A stretch of DNA of 64,000 bases, from the NCBI GenBank assembly GCA_963931925.1, contig OZ007567.1, positions 78,790,686-78,854,685 of the forward strand, written 5' to 3'. Below are positions 1-11,100 of this stretch, in pieces (positions within the stretch are counted from its first letter, which is position 1; each line of letters opens with the position of its first letter). The DNA comes from Onchidella celtica. Lineage: Eukaryota; Mollusca; Gastropoda; Systellommatophora; Onchidiidae. Made by a program: the position numbers and the translations under genes. The notes under the pieces are model-generated. The model had not been told where the DNA came from, made no database searches, and saw only the letters and a list, made by a program, of their open reading frames with translations.

Positions 1-919
1 TCTTCAATCACAACTGTGATAAAATAAACTTTCTCTGAATAGAATAAAATAAAGTGCAGTGAAAAAGAAATATTTTATTATTATTATTATTATTTTCTGA
101 GACCAGAAGTTGATGGATTTTCAGAAACGGGCCTTTAGTTTTTCTTTTTACGTGTTTATTACAAAACTATCAGTTTTATTGTCTTTCATCATGCACAGCC
201 CTATGATTGACTTCTGTGAACATTTTACAGTAATTCTCACACCCAGACGTGTAGCACATAGTAGCGATCGTTAATTGTACTGTGTATCAATTGTATTTAT
301 GAAAGTATGAAAGTAAATTACAATTATCTTTGAAACAACATAGAATAAACTAAACTCACCAGACAACTGTAGATTCAGACTAGAAATGTAAGGCAAATTT
401 GATCACGACTATATGTTGTTGCTTTTTTTAAGCAAGGATTTACATAACTTTTCCACAAGTCAAGTTCCAGGAATGCTCAGTAAAATCTGCTTTGGCTCTG
501 TCTATAGGTACACAAACTGATTGTTGTGACGTACATTACGTTAGTTGCACGTTACGCAACCAATCGGTGAGTTCTAGCTGATTATATTGCCGTTGAGAAC
601 AAGGGTACTTGTCCGATTAGGGCTAATTGTCTTTACGACAGGCCGCACTTCTGTCTCGCCTCAAGATTGGACGCGACAGGCTCCAGCCGGCCCGTAATGC
701 CAAAACTTGCACTGTTCCGACTTTCAGAATTGTCGGTTTATAGTGGGTTCTCCCTGAATCAATAGGCATGCAAATTTACGACCCCCTTAACCCACCAACT
801 ACATGTCGCCTCGGATGTCAGCAGTTTTTTTTTTTTTTTTTGTATGAGGGATAATTCAGCCTTGCATAGGCTAAAGACTGAAAAGAGAAGAGAAATCAAT
901 GGCTGTTCGACCTTCAGTC

Positions 920-972
920 CAGAGAGAGAGAGAAAGAGGTAGAGAGAGAGGAGAGAGAGAGAGAGAGAGAGG
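920..972. repeat. GA microsatellite
   Basis: Interrupted (AG)n tract. Long arginine/glutamate-rich open frames across it are a by-product of the repeat. Confidence 0.9.
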
Positions 973-2072
973 TAAGATGTTTTATTTCGGGTTGTTTTTT
1001 GTTTTTTTGCCTGAACCATTTTCTTATCATCTGGTTCCATATCCCAATTCTGGGACAGACTCGGCCTCGATAGTATTTCATTTTCTCTATCAGCGCTCAC
1101 CCGTATTAATATGTCATGGCACCCTGATAACCGTCAGTGCCATTATACAAGAGGGCGATGCAAATCATTGGTTGATTGTTTTGTATTTATATCATCTGAT
1201 GGCAGTGCCATTGCCTACTACTGAAGTCTGATCTTCAAGACTTAGTTAAGAAGACCAGAATAATACTTATAATGCACTTCAATAATGACACGAATCCATT
1301 AGTCAGTGTCAACGCAAGCGGTTTGGAATGCGTATTTTGTCGTCTATAGTAGTATTGCAAACTGGTATTTAATTATCTCTTGGCATGATGTACCCCAGTC
1401 AACGAACATGATTTATATTTTATTATTATTTTTATTGTTTTTGGTTGTTGCTGTTGTTGTTTTTTGCGACCAGTTTTCTAAAATTTGTCTTAACGGTTGT
1501 TATGATCATTTTGACGTCAAATGCGTACATTATCATTTTTTTTCAAATTTATATTTCGGCAGCCGAAAATAGAACTCATAAATTATGATTTTTATGAATG
1601 TCTTTATAAGCCGCTCAAGGTACGGAAACAATACATGTAAAACAACAGGAAGGAATATAATAATGCGGTTTTAATCCAAGTTCCCGATCTCAAAAACCAT
1701 TAGTCATAATTATCATCAGCAGCACTTGACACTTCTTTGACCCCGTAGCGCTCGCAGTTTCAAGCACGTTCAGGGGGAGAAAAAGCCAGCGTTTTGGATT
1801 ACTCGATGAGCACGCTGATTATGTGACTGGAGCTCCAGCAAACCCAGGCCACCCATGAAAACATCATCTGAACCTCGCAAAGTATCCGCCCTGTTCACAG
1901 CACTCGTTGTCCTCAGCATTCTTTTCATTTGGACGAGTGGTTGGTGGGCGCTTGTGGTAGAGTCTCCTTCTGTCCTGTCCTTCTGTTGTATTCTGCCTAT
2001 CGTCTCTTGCTTCTCCCTAGCATAGTGTGACCCAAGACCCACTATACCCACTTGTCATATGGGCACAGTAGA

Positions 2073-2312
2073 TGTCAGTAGATCCGGTGAAATCGGGCTA
2101 AGGGTGAAAAGACCTAATTCCTGAGAAATCGCCTCCGTCGAGGGAAACATTTTCTGTGGCAACTGAGGTTTGCTTATGAAATGAACATTTAGCCATTTTT
2201 CTGCATTCAATTAAAATATTTTGCTTGAAATCGCCTTTAAAATATTTTACTTTGATTTTTAAAGAGGCATACAAACTTCACCTTAAGCTCGAGTTCGCCA
2301 GATCCACTCACA
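2073..2312. mobile_element. Palindromic MITE, copy 1
   Basis: The 240-bp element has imperfect terminal inverted repeats: TGTCAGTAGATCCGGTGAAA at the left, and TGTGAGTGGATCTGGCGAAC when the right end is read on the minus strand. There is no coding capacity. A related copy in inverted orientation is at 4578-4813. Superfamily not determined. Confidence 0.6.
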
Positions 2313-4577
2313 TATTATTATTGTGGTCTTTGGGTTCATATTCGGACCCGAGGTTTCAATTCATTCTGTACAAGAAGTGTTTTTGAACCTGAAGTTGTGG
2401 TATCTGCCTGTATTATTTCTTCAAAAGTGTCGGAGCCTTTCTGTGGACCTCTTTACTCTGAGATATTGACTAGTTTGCAAAGCAGTTGAGTGCACCATTA
2501 AAATGACTCATTCACATTCGTTCTCCCCATGTGTGCTCTTTCTTTCCCCTTCACCTGTCTGGGTTTTCTGCAGTGCATATTTCTAATTTTATTTTCCTTC
2601 GGGTTGTGGTGTCTTTAGTTCAGGTGCACCGATTGTTGTTTTCCAAAAACAATCTTAGCTTGATCTGGAGATTAAGGCAGTGTCATTTGGGGCCAGTGGG
2701 CGGTGGTGTTGGGGGCGGGAAAATAAAAGACAAAACGTTTATCACTAACGGCATCACAAGTTCAGATGTTTGGACCAGTAAATACCAATGGATTTTGCAG
2801 GAAAATTGTTCGTCCAAGCCACTTGATTATATCAAGGAATTTCATTTGCAAGTCTATGATTTAAAATGTATATATTTGTGTTTGTGTACATGTGATTTGA
2901 CGGGTAGGAAAAAAGAGATCACAGATTGGAAACTGAAGCAAAAGACCTTCGGTGCTGGGAGGATCATCAGTGTTCAGGTCAGATAAGACTTCTCTAAACC
3001 AACTGCATGATGTAGTGTATATGCAAAGACCCACCTGTGCTTTGAATACTACCGGTACACTGCAGTTTGACATGCTGCCCACTGATGATTTTTTGATCTA
3101 CTTGGTCTATATATTTTGTAAGAGGAACATCAGAAGCTGAATACTGTGCAGGTTTCCCATTTTTTCTCACAGCTTCCATTAAAAGAAAACTAGTAGTTCT
3201 GATAATTATTATAAGGGTATTAAGAGAAATTCTAAAGTTATACGTTCTAAGTACAGTTTTTATTACGGAAAGACCTTGGCTTTTTTTTTTATTCGGTTGC
3301 GTTTTTGCATTTTAATCAGGTCAGTGCAGATCGGGCACATGGTAACGTGCTGATTTTTTATTTTTTTTTGGTATTATCTCCACTTTCACTGATCTCAGCC
3401 ACACTTGTGTCCGCATCCACTCACCAAATATGGCATCTTTATGGCACATTAGCCTTGAGTCCAAACCATTTGTTGCATATTATAGCCGGTTAACTAGGGC
3501 TTATCTTTATGGCTCATACTCATGGGATGTCATAGACCAAGTCAGATGTATAGGAAGAGAAGAACAAGTTTTTCCCTCGGGTTTCACATATGGAAACATA
3601 ATGTATTTGTTTTATGACCAGTTCTCATCTTATCGTAACAAAAACTGTATGGCTATTTTAGCACCCCCCCCTTCATTCAGCTATCAGTTAACCACGATCA
3701 ACTCATTGTGACGTTCTCCAAACATGAGTGCATTAGGCGCTTGTTGACACAGTGTTTCTGGGCAGGATGCACTTGTATTTTAACATAACAGAACAAGTTA
3801 TAAACTACTTCTAATTCTGAATATCTTAGTATTGTGACATAGATATAGCATATCCGCTTTCCAGTACATGTGTATTTAGGACAGCAGAATCAGAATTTCA
3901 ATTGCGATGAAGAATAATTCTCCAACATAACATGAATGTCGTAAAAAAAAAATAATTATAATTCATGGTAAGTTTACGTTTTTGTTTATGTAGATTGTTT
4001 GCCATCTTACCAGTGCCCTTGTATGAAGGGACAAATTCATCATCTCTCCATTTTTGTCAGGAAAAAAAGAGACTTGAAATTGTATATGTACACAGTGATC
4101 AGACTTTATTTGTTTTCCCCAGTCCAAGAATGATAATTGAGGCAAAAAATCTTTCTTGTTAATTCTTACATTACAGGAAATGACCCCTATCAATGTGTTT
4201 TGCTAACCAGTTGTTAAAACAGTGCTTTGGTGTTTTTGACACTTTGTCTTTTTTTTTTTTTCTTCTTCTTTTGGCAGCAATAAATTTTAAATGACAAAAA
4301 ATTCATATTTTTCTGCATTTAATATTGGTGCATCTTTACATTCAGTCACCCCATTCTTAATAATTTTTTTTTTTTTGAACTTTTGACCTATGCTTGTAGT
4401 GGAGAGAAGAACAGAGGAATCTAACAAAAAATGGTATCTGTTAAAGTCACATCATGGGTCCAAAAAAATTGTGTTGAAAAAAAACAAAAAAACAAATGGC
4501 AAAAATGTTTTTGTTACCTATTTTTTGCCTGTTTAGGTTGTCTCTGTGCTTTGTAACAAATTTTCTATACATAAATG

Positions 4578-4813
4578 TGGGGGTGGATCTGACAGTGCCG
4601 GGCTAAAGTTGAAATTTTTATACCTCTTTAAAATGAAACTAAATATTTCTAAGACTATTTCAAGCAAAATATTTTAACCGCATTCAGAAAAGTGTCTAAT
4701 CTTAAATATCATAGGCAAATTTCAAATTCCTTAGAAAAATGTTCCCCTGTGGAGGGGTTTTCTTGGGAATTTAGTGTTTCACCTTAAGCCTTATTTCATC
4801 AGATCCACTCACA
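4578..4813. mobile_element. Palindromic MITE, copy 2 (inverted relative to copy 1)
   Basis: The right end read on the minus strand gives TGTGAGTGGATCTGATGAAA, and the left end gives TGGGGGTGGATCTGACAG. The internal sequence (AAAATATTTTGCTTGAAAT on the minus strand) matches copy 1 read on the plus strand. Copy 2 ends about 150 bp before GON4L exon a. Confidence 0.6.
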
Positions 4814-4964
4814 GGTAGTGTACAAACAGTTAAAACTCCTTCAGATACTTCATGACTATACATATGATGCAGCTGGTGTACCATCATCCTTACAAAATAC
4901 CTTCACCATTGTATACTCAGGTGATTGCATGATTTTATGTGATTATTTGTTTGTTCCTTCCTAG

Positions 4965-5117
4965 CTGTACACAGATATGGCCACCCTCCTGTCTGACCAT
5001 CAGGACCTTGTGGATGACTTTGCTGGCTTCCTGCTGGCATTTCAAGCTGTTGAGTGCGAGTGCTTTGTGTCTCATCTGGAGTACCAACAGATTCGCAACT
5101 TTCTGAGGCAGCTGGAG
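4965..5117 (+). CDS. GON4L: GON4L exon a (PAH-like segment)
   Basis: 51 codons, phase 0 at both ends. The acceptor is TTCCTTCCTAG and the donor is GTAAAT after CTGGAG. It encodes LYTDMATLLSDHQDLVDDF through FLRQLE, which resembles the human GON4L block ending KFLRQLE. Confidence 0.85.
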
Positions 5118-8100
5118 GTAAATCAAAGTGCATTAACAATCACAAGTCAAAATATGGCAAAAAGAAAAGGTTGTAAGTAACAAAGATTTGGACTTGCTTC
5201 AAACCTTGTTACGACCCTACTTTTTTTTTTTAATGGTTTTTATAATATTTCGTCAAATAACAATTACTAATGTGTTCTCCAATATTACCATCTGTAATCA
5301 TTCTAAACGGGGAGTTATTTAAGCAACATATTTGAATGTGGAGATCTTTTCTTTCTTTTGTTATATTTATTTAAGAGAATGTTACATCCCCAAGAGCTCT
5401 GGGACCACCCACAGATGCAAACCATTGTAGTGAAGATGGACACTCTAGGATTACCCTGTTTGGCCACAAGCAACACTGCTCCAAACAGTGCAGACTAGCA
5501 AGAATGATGGAGGCCCTATTGTCTGGTTTTATGGAGTTAACAGTAGAAGAATAGAAACATTTCATTTACACTCTACAAGTTTTTTCTTTGAAATGTATAT
5601 TCTGCTTTGTTTCAGATTTATTGCGACACATCGACTCTGACCTTTCAACGAACACTGAAAATGATGTCCAAGTGGTTGAGTTTGAACCAGGAAGCCCAGA
5701 CAGACACAACTCCTTTCAAAGAAAGAATTGGAGCAGTCTTACGCCATGTACCAGATCTGATGGATGACCTCCTGTCTTATTTCTTTGATGGTCCAGTGCC
5801 TGACAGGTGAGGTTTTTTCCTTTAGTGATTATAGTTCTTACTGCATTCTCCTGTTTTTTTTTTTTTTTTAATCTTCTCTTTTTATTCTTTGCATTTCAGC
5901 ATTTCAGTCATCAGGTGGAAATCATTAATTATATCAGTGGTCTTGGACTCAAACTGTAATTTTGAAATTTTGCAGTTTTTGGTTCTATAGAGGGAACAGA
6001 AGAGAATCTCATTCTGCATGAGAAAAACATACCTTACTTTAAAAAGGCAACCGAAAAATACATTGTGATCAAACTGTCTTTCTCCTCAGTTTGCTCTCCT
6101 CATGTTTAACAGTCTAGGTCCCAGGAGTGGACCAAAGACAGATTTTGTGAACTGTCTGAAGCAACCTGTCTCAGTTCCATTATATTCATTTATATTACAA
6201 TCATGTAGAAAATTACTTCGAAGGTGATAAGTACAAGGAAAAAAGGATCAGTTAGAATAGTGAGGAGTGAACAGTGTGGAAAGCAAGACGTATTTCTGTC
6301 CCCGAAAATTATTACATCATGTCACTGCTCCACACTTATGGCATGTCATTTTTGAAACTTTCAAAAGCTGTTGTTTTTTTCCTGTCATTTGGTGTCTCAT
6401 GTCATTATGATTCTATCGCATCTTTACATATTCATTGGTGTATTTCTTTTTCTGTAATGTCTGATAGCCTTCATGCTCGGGAATGCAGTGAATTGTCAGT
6501 TGCCTTTTGGCATAAGTCTGACATATAATGCCATTATCACAGACCATTGAGGCTATGTGACACTTTGGGTTCTACTTCTGGAGGGTGAATCAGGAAAGTT
6601 GGATCTTTCTAGACCTGGACTGTGCATACCTGAGATCACTAATAATAATAATTAATCAAAATGTAGTGTTTCGTGGACAAGGAAATATTATATTTTATTA
6701 TAGTAAAACTCAGTATAGAAATTTTTTGATTGGAAAATTCATGCACAAGCAGTTTCTTGACAAAGATAATAATTATTAACATCATTGCAGATTTTCTCCA
6801 TTTTTCCACCCATCCAGTAGTACAAAAATTTTTCATGGGAAGATGCATGAACTGGCAACTTTTTGACAAAGATAACGATTAACATCATTGATTTTCCTGA
6901 TTTTTCCAGCCACCCAAAAGATTTTGAGGATGTGGATTTGGAGGAACAAGACATGCATTATGTGGATGAATTTGAAGAGTTGACTTTACCTGAAGGTCAT
7001 GAAGATTACAATACCAAATCTTGCAGTTGTCAGTGTCATGAGGATCCGCAAGATGAGAAGCTGCGGCGGAGAATCAAACATTGCTTTTCCTGTGGTCTCA
7101 GAGTAAGTACAGTGCACTCTCCCGATTACGACATCTCCGAATAACGACATTCTCCCGATAACGACATTGACCCACGGTCCCGATTTTTTTACTATATGTT
7201 ATTAGTAATAAAACTCTCTAAATAGCGACATACTTTTTAGACCACTCTCCGGATAACGACATTGAGTTAGCAATAATCGGCTGTGACTTTGCTAGATACA
7301 AAAATAAAAATAGCTAAAATATTGTTTCCGGTCAGTTTCATTTCATTCTCTGAGCCAATAAAAACACTTCTTTTCCGACCAATGAAATGTCCTACCAGAG
7401 GCACCTCATAGCCAATGAGATCGCTTTGTTATCGGCCAATGAGATCGCTTTGTTATCGGCCAATGAAAACACACCTGTGTCTATTGTCGTCGGAACAAAA
7501 AGGGTGACGTGCATTAAATGAGTCAGTCATCACATCGCTGACCGCTGAATCGATTGTATTCACCCGAGAACAATAACGCACCCCAAGATGTCGACAGAGG
7601 GAAAATGACACACAAAAAACAACAACAACAAAAAAACCAAACAAAAAAAACAAAACAACACACACAACACACACACACACTTCGTGTATTTTACATGTTT
7701 GGAAAGTCCGATCACTGATCACCCACTATGGTTGGTATGTTACATTCTAAGGGTCTAACCACACCCCTTTTTCCGCCATCTTGAAAATCTCCGAATAACG
7801 ACATGTTCCCGATAACGACATGCACCTCTGGTCCCGAGCCATGTCGTTATCGGGAGAGTGCACTGTATGTGTAAATAATTATCATTCATTGTGATGGTGT
7901 GAGGCATGGTAAATTCACCAAAACAAAAGGTGAAATATTTATCTGCCCTCAGGAATACATCAGATTTTTCAATTGAGCATCGCTGCTGTCCTGTGATTCA
8001 ATTTGCAAAATTCTCATGACATGCTTTTTGCAAAAGACAAAACTGAATGGCATTTTCTTACATTCATAAGCAAGTAAACTAAAGCTTTCTTTTCCAAAAG

Positions 8101-11100
8101 CAAAGATGGGGGGGAAATATAAAGGGATTACTCCAAGGCTGAAGTGAAGTAAATTTCAGTACTTTTCAAACTCCATGCAAATTTTCAGTCTTTCGCTTTT
8201 GTCAGTCTCACTCTCTCTTTCTTCATCTGACACTGGTGACTAGACTGTTCCTTTCTAGACTTCTGGGTGCCAGTCTTAACTCATTCACATGGCTGGTCCG
8301 TGCGCCGTGTTTCGCGGCTCGACTAATACACATCCAAATCCAGACCGGTTTTTCAAAGTTAAAAAACATAAATCCAATCCAACATTCTGGAATGGTTTAT
8401 GAACTTCCTGTTGCTAAATTCAACCGGGAAAATACATAGTAGAGCTACTTTGAAGAGAGATTATCGACCAAGTTTTGGATTTGTTTTCATTTTTTGTGTG
8501 TGATGGTGGTGTCGGTTTTTTTGCTGTAACTTTTTTATTTCTCTAACAATGTTTGTGAAATTCATTTGAATTATCTATGAATGGATTATGAATAATATTC
8601 TGGAGTTTGAAGCCCATTGGAGTTTTTTTTCTAGATCTACGAACCGTAAGTTGAAATTGTGTTGGTCATAATCATAATTTTTTTTCTTACAATGATTTTT
8701 TCTCTCAAAATAAATTTTGATCTGCATATTTATAAAGTTCAGCATTTTACCTTTCTTTTGACATATAACATGTGTTGATTGGTTAATATAAATGTAGCCA
8801 AAAAATTAGGATTTTATAGAGAGGTCTAGTACCAAAAAGTAGGTCCAAAATCAGGCCCGGTCCAGAGATGGGGCCCTGGTAGTGAATGAGTTAAAGTGCA
8901 ATAAAAATGAGCAATGTTGATGTTGAAATTGTTTGTTGTTTGTACATAAGTGTATTTATGTACAGAAAATGCGCCTGTATTTATTATTGTTAGTGATTTG
9001 CACATGATGAGAAATAAACAGTTTTTTTCTTTTATCTCTCCACAGATGCTGGATGGCACACCTGTCCTAAAGCTGACACGCAATGAATACCGACCTGTCA
9101 CTTTAGTCTATCCCCTGGAGGAGAAGGAGAAAATGATGAGAGCTAAGAAGGAAGCAGCTCAGTTGGCTCTGGCTAAAGCTAGGGCTCAACGACAGCAGAA
9201 TAAGAAAAAGAACAAAAATAAAAGAGACAGGGGAAAATTGAAATCCAAAGGATCCAAGAAATTACCACTGAAAAAGAAACTGAAACAGAGAAAGAAAGAT
9301 GCTCCTCAGAATGAAAACTGTACTAACACTAACAGGCCTTCAGAACGGGGAGGGGTTAAAGGAACACATAATCCAGAATCTGTGAATGATCTCACATCTG
9401 ATGATCACATAAAGGTATCAAAACCTGTTATAGTAGAACAGGCAGATGAACAGATGCCAAACAAAGCAAACCATGTCTCTGTCTCAGAGATTTGGGAGGA
9501 TGGTGAATTTGTGCAGGCCAGCGCAGAGCGTGCTTGGTCAGGTGATCAGAGTGAATTTGATGTGATGCCTGCACATATTGATAAGCAGATTGCCAAAGAT
9601 GTACCAGCAATAGATATCCAAGTTTCCCTGCAGGGTGAGACTGTGTGCCTGTCTCCAACTGAAGCACCAGGCTCCCATCAACCTGAGACAGAGACAGCTA
9701 TCACTTCAGTGCAGCAGAGTCCCACATCTGCCCCAACACTAACAAGCTCACCTATGAAAGAGCCGTCATGTCACCTGCATACATCCTCTTCTAAAGGTGT
9801 CGCACAGTGTATGACAATAACACCTGTTACACAGCCAATAATCACTATGTCAGCATCCAGTCTCTGCAGTACAGTAGTCACATCATCACTTCCCTCACGA
9901 CCTTATGTAGCACCGCCACCAGATATATGTCCCTCTTCAGCAGCTGGTTCTTCAGTCCACGGTAACCAACCCATACCTGCACACTCAGAGAATGCAAAAA
10001 CTGAACAATTAACCAAAAAGTCTCTTCCAACACCTGTTTCTCACCCTATGACTTCTTTGACTCAGCTTCTGTCAGGCCCAATCCAGCCCCTATCAGCATC
10101 TACTTCGTTGGTTGGATTACCTTCGCAAGTGAATAAAGTATCAGTCTCAACATCACAAGCATACTCTTCTTCTCCAGCTGTGGCTAGTATTAATGCTGTT
10201 ACCAAATCAAACATTCTTAGCTCAGGAACAACCAGTATTCATGATACAGGGAAATCCATCATAAGTACAACCAAATCATCACAAAAGCCAGGACATGTAA
10301 ATGGTGGCATCGCACACAGATTTGCATCACCACTTCAGGGTGTCGCTGCTAGAATTCCTGTCATTGTAAATCTCACGCCACAACAGTTTCTTCCAACTTT
10401 TACATCAGCAATAAAGGAACAAAGTCAGAACTCAAATTCAGAGCCCACATCAATGTCCAAATCAGGGTCAAAGCAACCACCAAGAAGTCATGTACATGCC
10501 AGCCAGGGGAAATATAACACACATGTCATCTCTGAGGCAAAGGAAAGTAATGAAAACAGTGATCAAACTGAAAAAGCAAACAGTACAATTGAATGTGATA
10601 CACCAGAAATCTTGTCATCAAATCCAAGTCTAGATGGCACCTTACATAAAGAGTCCACATCCCCAGGTTTGTTGTCTACAGACATTAGAAATGATGACAC
10701 AGTTTCAAATGTGAAGACCTTTAGTTTTGATCCAGAGGGTGGCATTTCACCTGCACAAATAGCTACAAGTAACGTCAGTGTCATCCCAACCTCATCAAGT
10801 TCTTCTGCACAGCATGGTCCTTCTGTTTCACATGACGTCATATTGCAGGCATCTGGTACTAAAGTGACCAAGGGATCAACTGATCCATCATTCATTTCTC
10901 CATTAAAGGTGGCACCCACATCCCAGCCATTCTTTTCTCCAGGGAAATCTTTGAAGGAAAGATTACCTGAACTATTACGTACTCATTTGGAAAACTTTTC
11001 ATTATCTGGCTTTGATGACTCTATGGGGATCCACAACATTCAGCAGTTGGCTCAGTCCATATCTCCCAGTAAATTGCCTGGAGATTCTATGTCCAAATTT

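Larger units (their letters stand above)
1..4964. other. Non-coding left flank / GON4L intron
   Basis: I see no exon here. Open frames are short and lack family resemblance or plausible splice signals. The interval holds an ATT microsatellite (about 71-97), a GA tract (920-972), two palindromic MITEs (2073-2312 and 4578-4813), poly-T runs, and an unclassified, moderately GC-richer stretch at about 1690-2060 that may be an old retroelement remnant. Since exon a starts in phase 0 in the middle of a domain, this is most likely intron of GON4L. Confidence 0.6.

Noticed and set aside
899-1231. Arg/Glu-rich frame
   Set aside because: Produced by the (AG)n microsatellite.
1770-2051. 93-codon minus-strand frame as a gene
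   Set aside because: No family motif, short, in a GC-richer stretch that looks like an old repeat. It was only noted as unclassified sequence.
2531-2986. 151-codon plus-strand open frame as a GON4L upstream exon
   Set aside because: Composition is low-complexity and hydrophobic/random, there is no resemblance to GON4L, and it contains a GGGGGCGGG tract. It lacks a convincing acceptor/donor pair in phase.
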